NCBI GenBank assembly: GCA_023393165.1
Contig: JAEWMJ010000006.1
Location: 1-64,000, forward strand
Direction of reading: 5' to 3'
Length of the DNA stretch: 64,000 nt
DNA from: Bacillota bacterium
GTDB taxonomy: Bacteria > Bacillota > Clostridia > Christensenellales > Christensenellaceae
A program made the translations under genes and the position numbers. The notes beneath the pieces were generated by a model. That model did no database searches. It was not told the origin of the DNA and was given only the letters and a program-made list of their open reading frames with translations. Below are positions 1 to 8,071 of this stretch, piece after piece (positions within the stretch are counted from its first letter, which is position 1; each line of letters begins with the position of its first letter).

Positions 1-90
1 AAAGCGGTTGAATACTACAATTTAGCAAGACCGGCTTATGCTCTTAATTACAAAACCCCTGCTCAATTTAAATCTGAGCAAGGGTTTTAA
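1..90 (+). CDS. IS3-family transposase, C-terminal fragment (runs in from the left)
   Basis: An open frame from base 1 to the TAA at 88-90 encodes 29 residues ending ALNYKTPAQFKSEQGF. A tail with N-x-x-RP, then ALNYKTPxxF, is typical of the end of the rve/DDE integrase core in IS3-group transposases (IS150/IS3 OrfB). The transposase would cut and join DNA at the element ends. Only the C-terminus is visible, so activity and subgroup cannot be judged. Confidence 0.75.
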   Translation, partial: KAVEYYNLARPAYALNYKTPAQFKSEQGF

Positions 91-125
91 AGTTTTTTTC
101 TGTCCACTAACTATTGACCAGTTCA
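1..125 (+). mobile_element. Right end of an IS3-family-like insertion sequence (partial)
   Basis: The first 90 bases encode the C-terminus of a DDE transposase. They are followed by a short AT-rich tail ending in CCAGTTCA at 118-125. Read from the other side, this end starts TGAACTGG, matching the TG...CA ends usual for IS3-family elements. The left part of the element lies outside the window, so the terminal inverted repeat and target duplication cannot be checked. The exact boundary at 125 is inferred. Confidence 0.6.
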
Positions 126-165
126 TAGTAAGGGTGTTTTTCAATAATTATCAGGAGCATACAAC

Positions 166-704
166 ATGATTCATAAAGCCATAGAGTTTGCCGCCGCAGC
201 CCATCAGGGCCAGACGCGAAAGGGTACGGATATCCCGTACATTGTGCATCCCTTTGAGGTCGCGCAGCTTTGACAGCTGCAGGAGCAGATGAAGCTTTAA
301 TTGCCGCCGGGTTGCTGCGCGATACCCTTGAGGATACGGCAATAACCGCCGAAGATATATTTCATAACTTTGGAGGCGAAGTTTTAAGACTCGTCAGGAG
401 CAATACCGAGGATAAAAGTAAATCGTGGGAAGCTCGAAAGCAGCATACGCTGGAATACCTGAAGCTGCATGCGAGATACGAGGAAGCTCTGCTTGCGCTT
501 GCAGACAAGCTGTCCAACCTGCGCAGCATAGCAAACGATTACCGGCTTTGCGGCAATAAAGTGTGGGAACGGTTCAACCGGGGCGCCGGTCCGCAAGGCT
601 GGTATTACAGGGGCCTTCAGGATTCGCTGGCGGTGCTGGAAGACACACGAATATATGAGGAGTTTAGCATTTTAGTGCAGACCGTATTTGGCAATGATTG
701 CTGA
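166..704 (+). pseudogene. HD-domain (RelA/SpoT hydrolase-like) protein, frameshifted and missing the HD His
   Basis: ATG 166 opens a frame (MIHKAIEFAAAAHQGQ..., with HPFEVAQL) that stops at TGA 271-273. The homology continues without a gap in another frame from about 270 (LTAAGADEALIAAGLL...) to the stop at 702-704. Restoring one T in the CTTT run near 268-271 would give a single protein of about 179 aa, the usual size of small HD hydrolases related to the SpoT (p)ppGpp hydrolase domain. The family HD motif (LLHDTxEDT) reads LLRDTLEDT here, so a metal-binding His is replaced by Arg. Frameshift plus lost ligand suggest decay; a sequencing slip would explain only the frameshift. It lies directly beside the IS end. 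Confidence 0.75.
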
Positions 705-852
705 ATGAATGGTTTTCCTTTATAAATTACACATTGTAAAAATTCTATTTAACAAATTATAACCATAAACTAGCACTAAGATTGTTTATCGATTTATCCG
801 GGGAAGGTATCGCAGGCGGGGATATCTCCTTTCCGCTAAATCAAATTATGAG

Positions 853-881
853 TTGACTTACTCCTGGAAAAGCCTTACTAT
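853..881 (+). promoter_or_regulatory. Vegetative-type promoter of the LacI-like regulator
   Basis: TTGACT at 853-858 and TACTAT at 876-881 are separated by 17 bases, a good sigma-A match. The predicted start of transcription falls inside or just before the shared motif at 890-905, leaving a leader of about 150 bases before the ATG at 1042. Confidence 0.65.
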
Positions 882-889
882 AAAATAAT

Positions 890-905
890 GATACGTTCTA
901 AAAAT
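890..905 (+). promoter_or_regulatory. Candidate operator, copy 1 (shared with 3434-3449)
   Basis: GATACGTTCTAAAAAT lies at the probable transcription start of the regulator gene. It matches 14 of 16 bases of GACACGTTCAAAAAAT at 3434-3449 inside the operon promoter. A regulator binding both would autoregulate and control the operon. It is not a perfect palindrome, unlike most LacI-family operators, so the role is inferred. Confidence 0.45.
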
Positions 906-1041
906 AATATTGATTGCTATATTAAGGACAAAACATATTATAGCAATGAAAAAGAGCAAAATGGAAGATTTGAACCGGATTAATTTTGGCCAAATGAAAA
1001 ATACCTGATAATTGGCATGGCAAACAGAGGACGAGGGGACT

Positions 1042-3327
1042 ATGATAAAAGATTCGGATAACACGCCAGAACTCACACAAAACGATTATGAAAATAAAAT
1101 AAGGCCGGGAGTCACCATGAAGGATGTTGCGCGGCTGGCTGGCGTATCCCATGGTACGGTTTCCAATGTTCTGAACGGCGTAAAAGGAGTCAGCAGCGAT
1201 AAGATTAAACGCGTTGAGGCAGCTGTGAAAGAACTGGGATACGAACAGAACGCGCTTGCAAAGAACCTGAAGATGGTGAAAGGCGGAAACAATATCTACG
1301 TTGTTTTTCCCGATATCGGTGAGCCTGAATATGAAGAAATATATGAAACGGTCAGCAGAATTGCCGAAGAAATGAATTTGCGCCTCAACCTGTTTGTATG
1401 CAACGAGCTTCCGTATAAAGAAAAACAGATACTGAATCAGGCTACAATGTTTAACGCAGATGGGATTTTGCTGATCACGTGCCAGCCTAAAAACGAGAAA
1501 CTCTTTAAAAACCTCATGAAAAGCGGGCATAAAATAGTGAGCATGCTCCGGGAGGTTGAAAACTGCGGCTTTGTGGGTATAGACGTGCGCGAAACGCTGA
1601 TAGAAAGCATTAACCAGCAAATATCGGCCGGCGCAAGGAAGATCGCAATGCTGACCGGGCCCCGGGAGTATTCGTTTGATACGGCGTGTATCGACGCATA
1701 TTTAAACGCTTTATTCTCCGCTGATATTGCGATTAAAAACGAATATTTGCTGGTGACTGATTACGACAAGGAAAGCGCGATGCAGCAGGCGATCAAACTG
1801 CTGAATTCGGAAGATACGCCTGAGGTGATCTATGTGACGAGCGAGATATTTGCGGAAGGCGTCAGAAAGGCAATCGCGCTGACGTGTATCGACAGCGCAA
1901 GGCCGAAACTGGTAATTATGAAAAGCAGACGGTGGACGGACGTAACGGTGCCGAATGAAGAATACATTATTTTACCGTACGGTAAAATGGGCGAAATGGC
2001 TTTTAGAATGCTTATTGATACGATTTCGAATGAAAAAAGAGCCTATAACAAACTGGTGAAGCCGCTGAAAACGGAAGAGGAACCTCTGCGGCTGCGGACA
2101 AATCTTTCGGGGGGGAGAAACGTGCGCGTATTGCTCCCGAACAACCATGCAGGCCGCGCGGTCAAATATCTGTGCAACGATTTTAAGCGCAGTACGGGAA
2201 TAGACGTGCAGGCGGATTTGATTAATTACCGCGAAATGCTGAACACAATAATCGAAAACAGGACCACTAAAAAATATGACATTTTTTCAATCGACGTTCC
2301 ATGGATCAAGGTGCTTGCATCGGAAGGATATATTGAAGAATTGGGCGGCTATATAAAGAATCTGGAGGAATTGCGCAGCAAATTTCCGGTGCAGATATTT
2401 GACGAGTATTCCCTGCTGGACGAAAAACTTTGGGTGCTGCCGTTCAGTTTTACGACGCAGCTGCTGTTTTACAGGAAGGATCTGTTTGAAAAATTAAAAA
2501 ATAAACGCCTGTATTATGAATGGTATAAAGAAGAACTGCACGTTCCGAAGACCTGGGAAGAATATAATAAGGTGGCAAGGCTGTTTACAAAACAATTCAA
2601 TCCGGATTCGGATACGCTTTACGGCACGGCGCTGGGCGGCAGGGCGCCCTCAGGCGCGACCAGCGAGTATCTTCCCCGGGTTTGGGCGCAGGGAATCAAT
2701 CTTTTTAACGGAGACGCTTGTGTTATCGACAGGGAGAAAGCGGTTTACGCGCTTGAAAATTATGTTGAATGCTATAATTATTCGCATCCGGAATCATATA
2801 AATGGTGGTGGGACGACGAGGCAATGGATTTTTGCCAGGGAAATTCGGCAATGATGGTGCAGTATTCCGACCAGGTGACCATATTGCGGGACAGAAATAT
2901 CTCGCAGGTCGTCGGCAAAACGGGTTTCGACGTCGTTCCGGGCAACGCCTCGCTGCTTGGCGGCTGGTCTATCGGAATGAATAAATATTCCGAAATCAAA
3001 GACGAAGCGTTTGAATTTATAAAATGGACGATTTCGGAAAAAATGTCTGTTGTCAACGCTGTGCTGGGCAGGATCATTCCATATGCAAGCGTCCGCAACA
3101 GCACCGAGCTTTTAAGCCTGTATCCATGGCACGAAGCAACATTCAGGGTGTTTCCCAATGCGAAAAAACGTCTGGCGCCTGACACTGCGGATGGTAAGTG
3201 TATTTCGGAAAATATATTTGAAAAAATCATCGGGAGCGCTGTCAACGAGGCAATCAGAAAAAAATGTACCGCGAAGGAAGCGATCCAAAAAATGTCTGAG
3301 TCTCTTGATGAAATATACAGACTATGA
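1042..3327 (+). CDS. LacI-family regulator fused to a cytoplasmic sugar-binding-protein-like domain
   Basis: This 761-aa protein has three parts. Residues about 24-72 are a LacI helix-turn-helix and hinge (TMKDVARLAGVSHGTVSNVLN). About 78-350 is the periplasmic-binding-like (type I) sensor usual for LacI proteins. About 365-755 resembles family 1 extracellular solute-binding proteins (RVLLPNNHAGRAVKYLCNDF; YDIFSIDVPWIKVLASEGYI). There is no signal peptide, so the second binding domain must act in the cytoplasm, probably as another ligand sensor. ATG 1042 is chosen over an in-frame TTG at 1012 because GGACGAGGGG lies just before it. Normal LacI proteins are about 330-350 aa. It sits upstream of and in line with the sugar operon it probably controls. 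The fusion type is clear; the ligand is unknown. Confidence 0.85.
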   Translation: MIKDSDNTPELTQNDYENKIRPGVTMKDVARLAGVSHGTVSNVLNGVKGVSSDKIKRVEAAVKELGYEQNALAKNLKMVKGGNNIYVVFPDIGEPEYEEIYETVSRIAEEMNLRLNLFVCNELPYKEKQILNQATMFNADGILLITCQPKNEKLFKNLMKSGHKIVSMLREVENCGFVGIDVRETLIESINQQISAGARKIAMLTGPREYSFDTACIDAYLNALFSADIAIKNEYLLVTDYDKESAMQQAIKLLNSEDTPEVIYVTSEIFAEGVRKAIALTCIDSARPKLVIMKSRRWTDVTVPNEEYIILPYGKMGEMAFRMLIDTISNEKRAYNKLVKPLKTEEEPLRLRTNLSGGRNVRVLLPNNHAGRAVKYLCNDFKRSTGIDVQADLINYREMLNTIIENRTTKKYDIFSIDVPWIKVLASEGYIEELGGYIKNLEELRSKFPVQIFDEYSLLDEKLWVLPFSFTTQLLFYRKDLFEKLKNKRLYYEWYKEELHVPKTWEEYNKVARLFTKQFNPDSDTLYGTALGGRAPSGATSEYLPRVWAQGINLFNGDACVIDREKAVYALENYVECYNYSHPESYKWWWDDEAMDFCQGNSAMMVQYSDQVTILRDRNISQVVGKTGFDVVPGNASLLGGWSIGMNKYSEIKDEAFEFIKWTISEKMSVVNAVLGRIIPYASVRNSTELLSLYPWHEATFRVFPNAKKRLAPDTADGKCISENIFEKIIGSAVNEAIRKKCTAKEAIQKMSESLDEIYRL

Positions 3328-3350
3328 TACGCTAAAGAGCAAAACACAGG

Positions 3351-3380
3351 CCCGTATTTCGTATGGAATACGGGTTTTTT
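3351..3380 (+). terminator. Rho-independent terminator after the regulator gene
   Basis: CCCGTATT at 3351-3358 pairs with AATACGGG at 3367-3374 around an 8-base loop and is followed by six T. It separates the regulator from the operon, which has its own promoter. Confidence 0.85.
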
Positions 3381-3431
3381 AATGGCTTTTTTACAGGCGG
3401 AACTGCGGATAAAAAATTTTAAACAAAAGTA

Positions 3432-3460
3432 TTGACACGTTCAAAAAATTGATGTAATAT
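3432..3460 (+). promoter_or_regulatory. Strong vegetative promoter of the sugar operon with embedded candidate operator
   Basis: TTGACA at 3432-3437 and TAATAT at 3455-3460 have an exact 17-base spacer. The motif GACACGTTCAAAAAAT (3434-3449) overlaps the -35 and the spacer, where a bound repressor would block RNA polymerase. Its near-copy is at 890-905. Confidence 0.75.
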
Positions 3461-3578
3461 GGGGACACAACGAAAACAGTTTAATAAAAAAAGAAAAACC
3501 CCACTAAATAGGAATTTGATTAATATATAATGCAGTTAGAACGAAAACAAAAATCTGATTTATTAGAGTGATAAATAA

Positions 3579-3591
3579 TTGTATCGTACAA
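3579..3591. promoter_or_regulatory. 13-bp palindrome in the operon leader
   Basis: TTGTA-TCG-TACAA is a perfect 5-bp inverted repeat with a central TCG. It is a possible secondary (downstream) operator for the LacI-type regulator, whose family binds short symmetric sites. Only one copy was seen. Confidence 0.3.
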
Positions 3592-3728
3592 ATATCTTTC
3601 CGCGTTTTAGCCATATGTGGATAAAAAGTAATAATAAGTAATTGAAACGGTAAGTTTTTTACGCGAAATATATTATATGGCTTATAAAGATAATGGAACG
3701 ATCAAATATTTCGACGGAGGAATGAAGC

Positions 3729-4556
3729 ATGGAAGCACAACGGGAAAAGCAACTGAAAGAACTGGCGAGGCAAATACGTACAACCGGTTTAAAAATGGTG
3801 CAAAAGGCCAGGTCGGGACATATCGGCGGCGCGTTTTCATTGAGTGAAATCATGGCTGTATTATATTTTGAGAAAATGAATATCGATCCTTTGAATCCAA
3901 AAAAACAGGATCGGGACAGGCTTGTTCTTTCCAAAGGGCATGCCACGGTTGCATTATATCCGACGTTGGCGTTACGGGGGTTTTTTCCAACAGAAAGACT
4001 GGATCAATTCCGCAGGATCGACGGCACACTCTCCGGCCATGCGGAAATGAAACAGGTTCCGGGCGTAGATATGTCCACAGGTTCTCTGGGACAGGGATTA
4101 TCCGCCGCAGTCGGAATGGCGCAGGCTGCAAAGCTAATGAACAATAATTGTTATGTTTATGCGATAGTAGGTGATGGTGAACTTCAGGAAGGCCAGATAT
4201 GGGAGGGGTTGATGTACGCGGGGGTTCATGGGCTTGATAATCTGATCATAATTCTGGACTGCAACAAAGTGCAGTTGGATGGTACGGTAAAAGACATTCT
4301 GGATACGGGAGATCTTCAGGCAAAATTTGAAAGTTTCGGACTGCATACGCTGGCGATAGACGGACATGACGTAAATGCTATCGCAAAAGCAGTGGACGAG
4401 GCGAAGACGGTTTACGGAAAAGCGCATATGATTATTGCAAACACCATTAAAGGTAAAGGGGTTTCCTTTATGGAAGGCAAAAATCAATGGCACGGAAAAA
4501 CGCCGAACGATTTGGAATTTGAGCAGGCATTTGCAGAGTTGGAGGCGAGAGGCTAA
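3729..4556 (+). CDS. Transketolase, N-terminal (TPP-binding) subunit
   Basis: This 275-aa protein matches the N-terminal half of transketolase and carries the thiamine-diphosphate motif GDGELQEGQ...N (about residues 142-175), with KGHAT and GSLGQGLS before it. With the next gene it should form a split transketolase that moves two-carbon ketol units between sugar phosphates in the cytoplasm. The start is ATG 3729 behind GGAGG. It is the first gene of the operon and ends 4 bases before its partner. Split transketolases in sugar loci often serve dedicated pathways (apulose-4-phosphate transketolase is one known case); which substrate applies here is not visible. Confidence 0.9.
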   Translation: MEAQREKQLKELARQIRTTGLKMVQKARSGHIGGAFSLSEIMAVLYFEKMNIDPLNPKKQDRDRLVLSKGHATVALYPTLALRGFFPTERLDQFRRIDGTLSGHAEMKQVPGVDMSTGSLGQGLSAAVGMAQAAKLMNNNCYVYAIVGDGELQEGQIWEGLMYAGVHGLDNLIIILDCNKVQLDGTVKDILDTGDLQAKFESFGLHTLAIDGHDVNAIAKAVDEAKTVYGKAHMIIANTIKGKGVSFMEGKNQWHGKTPNDLEFEQAFAELEARG

Positions 4557-4560
4557 GGAA

Positions 4561-5502
4561 ATGAAGGAAAAGATATCTGTAAGGAATGTATACGGCGATA
4601 CGCTGCGGGAGATTGGGACTGATGAAAAAATCGTTGTATTGGACGCGGATGTAAGCACATGCACAATGTCGTGCATTTTTGGAAATGCATACCCGGATCG
4701 TTTTTTCAACGTGGGAATCGCGGAAGCCAACATGGTTGGCATGGCGGCGGGCATGGCTACATTCGGGCTGAAACCTTTTGTGAATTCTTTTGCAATGTTT
4801 ATCGCGGGCAGGACGTTTGACCAGATCAGGAATTCGATTGCTTACCCGGGATTGAATGTTAAAATCACGGGGACGCATGCAGGGCTTATTGTAGGCGAGG
4901 ACGGCGCGACACACCAGTGCCTGGAAGATATCGCGCTGATGAGAAGCATCCCGGGCATGACGATCATTTGCCCGGCGGATGGAAATGAAACAAGACAGGC
5001 TGTATTGGCATTAAAGGATTACGAAGGACCTGCATATCTGAGGATAGGGAGGGCCGCCGTTGCAAACGTCACCGATTTTGAAGATTATTCATTTAGCATC
5101 GGCAAAGCGGTTGAAATGCGAAAGGGCGACGATGTTACGATCATATCCATGGGAATTACGGTAGGTATGGCGCTGAAAGCCGCTGAAATACTGAAAGAAG
5201 ACGGAATAGGCGCGCGTGTATTGAATTTTCATACGGTCAAACCCATTGATAAAGACGCAATCATAAAGGCGGCGGCCGAAACACGAGCGATTGTTACCGT
5301 GGAAGAACACAATGTTCTGGGCGGGCTTGGAGGAGCGGTATCGGAAGTAGTCACGGAAAATATGCCCGTGCCCGTACTCAAGATCGGAACAAAAGATACT
5401 TTCGGGCGGTCGGGCAATGCGGAACAATTGCTGGAGTTATACGGAATCAGCAGTGAAAAAATTATTGAGGCGGCCAAAAGAGCTGTGCGGCTAAAAAAGT
5501 AA
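4561..5502 (+). CDS. Transketolase, C-terminal subunit
   Basis: This 313-aa partner of the preceding gene carries the pyrimidine-binding and C-terminal domains. Visible features are the FFNVGIAEANMVGMAAGMA motif (the Glu contacts the TPP aminopyrimidine ring) and the C-terminal VEEHNVLGGLGGAV segment shared by transketolases and DXS-like enzymes. ATG 4561 is preferred because it follows GAGAGGCTAAGGA and gives the usual subunit length; the same frame is open further upstream inside the neighbour but without a ribosome site. The 4-base gap to the first subunit implies coupled translation and a 1:1 complex. Confidence 0.9.
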   Translation: MKEKISVRNVYGDTLREIGTDEKIVVLDADVSTCTMSCIFGNAYPDRFFNVGIAEANMVGMAAGMATFGLKPFVNSFAMFIAGRTFDQIRNSIAYPGLNVKITGTHAGLIVGEDGATHQCLEDIALMRSIPGMTIICPADGNETRQAVLALKDYEGPAYLRIGRAAVANVTDFEDYSFSIGKAVEMRKGDDVTIISMGITVGMALKAAEILKEDGIGARVLNFHTVKPIDKDAIIKAAAETRAIVTVEEHNVLGGLGGAVSEVVTENMPVPVLKIGTKDTFGRSGNAEQLLELYGISSEKIIEAAKRAVRLKK

Positions 5503-5549
5503 CGGCTATATGAGTGGATAAAGACATGAATCATACGAAAGGAATTATT

Positions 5550-6032
5550 ATGAGGACGATAAAAGCAGAAAAACTGACCAGAGAAGCATTCGGCGAATTC
5601 GGATCGTTTGTAAATATTACAGAACCGGAAGGAAATCATTTGGGAGATTTTTATAACGACAAGGCGATTTACCCCGTTTCCGGGGACATGCCGGTCGCAT
5701 TTTCGCCTCTTGTTCTGCACAAGGCGGATGAAATGGTTGTGACAGCTGCGGAATATCACAATACCACAGGCGAAGGCATTATTGCGATGGACGACGATTT
5801 TGTCATCCATGTTGCTCCGCCGACAGGCGAACCGGTGCCCGAACTGACCAGGGCGTTTCTGGTTCCGCAGGGAACGATGGTTGTTCTGAAAACGGGCATT
5901 TGGCATTACGGCGGTTTCCCGCTCAACCGGAAAGAAGGGCACGTACTGATCGTTCTTCCCGAGCGAATTTATAAAACCGACTGTTTTGTAGTGAATTATG
6001 ATGAAAAGGATCATATCAAAATTGTGCTGTAA
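5550..6032 (+). CDS. AllA-like cupin (ureidoglycolate-lyase family), function in sugar operon unknown
   Basis: This protein of about 160 aa begins MRTIKAEKLTREAFGEFGSF and contains GIWHYGGFPL, both resembling the ureidoglycolate lyase (AllA) cupin family. Allantoin genes are absent nearby, so the AllA reaction is unlikely; related cupins in carbohydrate operons are often annotated by homology only. A lyase or isomerase step on the imported sugar acid or keto-sugar is possible. The start at 5550 follows CGAAAGGA with 6-base spacing; in-frame GTG 5514 and ATG 5526 are alternatives with poorer sites. It lies between the transketolase and dehydrogenase genes. Confidence 0.6.
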   Translation: MRTIKAEKLTREAFGEFGSFVNITEPEGNHLGDFYNDKAIYPVSGDMPVAFSPLVLHKADEMVVTAAEYHNTTGEGIIAMDDDFVIHVAPPTGEPVPELTRAFLVPQGTMVVLKTGIWHYGGFPLNRKEGHVLIVLPERIYKTDCFVVNYDEKDHIKIVL

Positions 6033-6063
6033 CACTATTAATTACTGATGGGAGATTTGAAAT

Positions 6064-6849
6064 ATGAGTACGAAGAACGTAATGGAACAGTTTTCACTGA
6101 AAGACAGGGTTGCAATCGTTACAGGCGGTGGACAAGGATTGGGAAAATCCATGGCGATCGCTCTGGCGCAGGCAGGAGCAAACATAGTGATTGCGGCAAG
6201 GCGGATCGAAACCGCTTTGGAAACGCAGAAGCTGATTGAAAAAGAAGGCGTGAAATGTTCCATTATAAAAGGCGATATGCGCGTTGAGGCGGATGTCAAA
6301 GCAATGGTTTCAAAGGTAATGGAAGAGTATGGAAAGATAGACGTCCTGGTCAATAACGCAGGCACGTGGCGCGGAGACGATGCGGAGAAGGTTACGACGG
6401 AAGACTGGAAAGAAGTCATAGACGTGAACCTGACGGGGCCGTTCATAGTTTCAAGAGAAGTCGGCCAAATCATGCTGAAGCAGGGAAAGGGAAGCATCAT
6501 AAATATCGGCTCCATGTCCGGCATGATTGTCAATACGCCGCAGAATCAGTGCGCTTACAACGCATCCAAAGGCGGGCTTATCATGCTGACTAAATCGATG
6601 GCGACGGAATGGGCCATGCGCGGCGTTCGGGTGAATGCGCTTTGTCCGGGTTATATGCGTACGGAAATGAGCGAAGACAGATATCAAAGGAAAGATCCGG
6701 CGATTGAGAGATGGTTTTCCATGACGCCCATGGGGCGTTCCGGACAGACGGACGAGCTGATGGGAATTGCTGTTTATCTGGCCTCGGACGCATCCAGTTT
6801 TGTAACGGGCTCGACGTATCTGGTAGATGGTGGATATACCGCATGGTAA
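6064..6849 (+). CDS. SDR-family NAD(P)-dependent dehydrogenase
   Basis: This 261-aa classical short-chain dehydrogenase has the cofactor motif TGGGQGLG (residues about 20-27), NNAG (about 97-100), and the catalytic Ser plus YNASK motif (about 145-170). It looks closest to gluconate 5-dehydrogenase or 2-deoxy-gluconate 3-dehydrogenase-type enzymes. In this operon it most likely oxidises a polyol or sugar hydroxyl to a keto group before phosphorylation by the kinase. The start ATG 6064 follows GGGAG. Family assignment is firm, substrate unknown. Confidence 0.88.
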   Translation: MSTKNVMEQFSLKDRVAIVTGGGQGLGKSMAIALAQAGANIVIAARRIETALETQKLIEKEGVKCSIIKGDMRVEADVKAMVSKVMEEYGKIDVLVNNAGTWRGDDAEKVTTEDWKEVIDVNLTGPFIVSREVGQIMLKQGKGSIINIGSMSGMIVNTPQNQCAYNASKGGLIMLTKSMATEWAMRGVRVNALCPGYMRTEMSEDRYQRKDPAIERWFSMTPMGRSGQTDELMGIAVYLASDASSFVTGSTYLVDGGYTAW

Positions 6850-6914
6850 AGCGAAAAAAATAGCTTTTATTAGCTTTTTAAGCTAAAATAAAATAACAAA
6901 TGGAGGATAAATGT

Positions 6915-7919
6915 ATGAAGAAAATTAGTGTACTTGTTCTTTTGCTGGCTTTAGCGGTTGCACTTGTGGCCTGCTCCGGACAGACACAGGAATCGGCGGC
7001 GGCTACCACCGCCGCAGCATCGGAGTCTCAGGCAGCGGCTTCCGCTTCGGAATCCCAGGCTGCTGAACCTGCGGCGCAGTCCGGCGCGATCAAGATCGGC
7101 GTGTCTGTTGCCGACCAGTCCAACCCTTTCTACATCGAGATACTTGATGGAATGCAGTCGGCGGTGAAAGAAGGAGACCAGCTTGTGGTAATGGACGCAG
7201 GTTTTGACGCTGCTAAACAGATCACGGATATTGAAGATATGATTCAACAGGGCGTTAGCGTCATGATGATCGATCCGGTGGATTCCAACGGCATTCAGGC
7301 GTCCCTGCTTGCTTGCAAAGACGCGGGTATTCCGATCGTCGCCTACAACTCTCCGGTTGACGATGCAAGTTCGGTTGCAAGTACGGTTGCATCCGATAAT
7401 TTCATGGCTGGACAGCTGATTGGCGAAGAACTGGCAAAAGCAATGGGTGAAAAAGGCAAAGTTGTCATGCTGACATACAACGTCGCACAGGTTTGCGCAG
7501 ACAGAGCCAACGGCTTTAAAGACTCGATCTCAAAATATCCCGATATTGAAATCGTAGAGGAACAGGAAATCCAGCCAGGCGTTGATACGGCACTGCCGGT
7601 CATGGAAAATATGTTGCAGTCATATCCTGATCTTACCGGCGTATTTGCTCTGAACGATCCTTCCGCCATCGGCTGCGCGGCTGCTGTCGAAAGCGCCGGA
7701 ATGCTGGATAAAATAAAAATCGTTGGCGTCGACGGTTCGGAAGACGGTATAAAAGTTATCAAGGAGGGCAAAATGCTGGCTTCAGCTGCCCAGCATCCCG
7801 TAGATATCGGCAAGATCAGTGTTGAAACCGCATATAAGATCCTTGCCGGCGAAACCGTGGAAGCGGATATAAAAGTGCCGGTAGAACTGGTATCGGCTGA
7901 TACACTCGCAGCACAATAA
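6915..7919 (+). CDS. Sugar ABC transporter substrate-binding lipoprotein (RbsB type)
   Basis: This 334-aa protein starts with a lipoprotein signal peptide; LVAC puts the lipidated Cys at residue 20. A low-complexity Ala/Ser/Glu/Gln linker (about 25-55) leads to a type I periplasmic-binding domain (IKIGVSVADQSNPFY...; GVFALNDPSAIGC; IVGVDGS). It should capture the sugar outside the membrane and deliver it to the permease and ATPase encoded downstream. ATG 6915 has GGAGG 8 bases upstream; an ATG at 6900 overlaps that site and is unlikely. A strong hairpin follows the gene. Confidence 0.93.
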   Translation: MKKISVLVLLLALAVALVACSGQTQESAAATTAAASESQAAASASESQAAEPAAQSGAIKIGVSVADQSNPFYIEILDGMQSAVKEGDQLVVMDAGFDAAKQITDIEDMIQQGVSVMMIDPVDSNGIQASLLACKDAGIPIVAYNSPVDDASSVASTVASDNFMAGQLIGEELAKAMGEKGKVVMLTYNVAQVCADRANGFKDSISKYPDIEIVEEQEIQPGVDTALPVMENMLQSYPDLTGVFALNDPSAIGCAAAVESAGMLDKIKIVGVDGSEDGIKVIKEGKMLASAAQHPVDIGKISVETAYKILAGETVEADIKVPVELVSADTLAAQ

Positions 7920-7943
7920 CAATATATTCTTCTTAGGACAGAT

Positions 7944-7990
7944 GCAAGCGTGCCGCCCCGCGGGCATTCCGCAAAAGGCGGCGCGCTTGC
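7944..7990 (+). other. Intercistronic hairpin between binding-protein and ATPase genes
   Basis: GCAAGCGTGCCGCC (7944-7957) pairs with GGCGGCGCGCTTGC (7977-7990): 14 pairs including one G-T. No T tract follows, so it probably protects the 3' end of the binding-protein message rather than terminating. This is a common way to make more binding protein than the membrane components. Confidence 0.6.
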
Positions 7991-8071
7991 AATCAATCCG
8001 TCATGCAGCATTGCTTTTGCAGCACCTGCGATACGGGCGGACCGTATGAGCTGCTTTATATGGAGGCAAAT

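Larger units (their letters stand above)
705..1041. other. Intergenic region upstream of the LacI-type regulator
   Basis: This AT-rich stretch of about 340 bases holds the regulator promoter (853-881) and the 16-bp motif shared with the downstream operon promoter (890-905). I see no RNA gene or convincing small ORF in the remainder. Confidence 0.6.
3381..3728. other. Intergenic control region of the sugar operon
   Basis: About 350 AT-rich bases hold the operon promoter (3432-3460) and, about 120 bases downstream, a 13-bp inverted repeat at 3579-3591 (TTGTA-TCG-TACAA). The predicted 5' leader is about 260 bases, long enough for further control, but I see no recognisable riboswitch. Confidence 0.5.
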
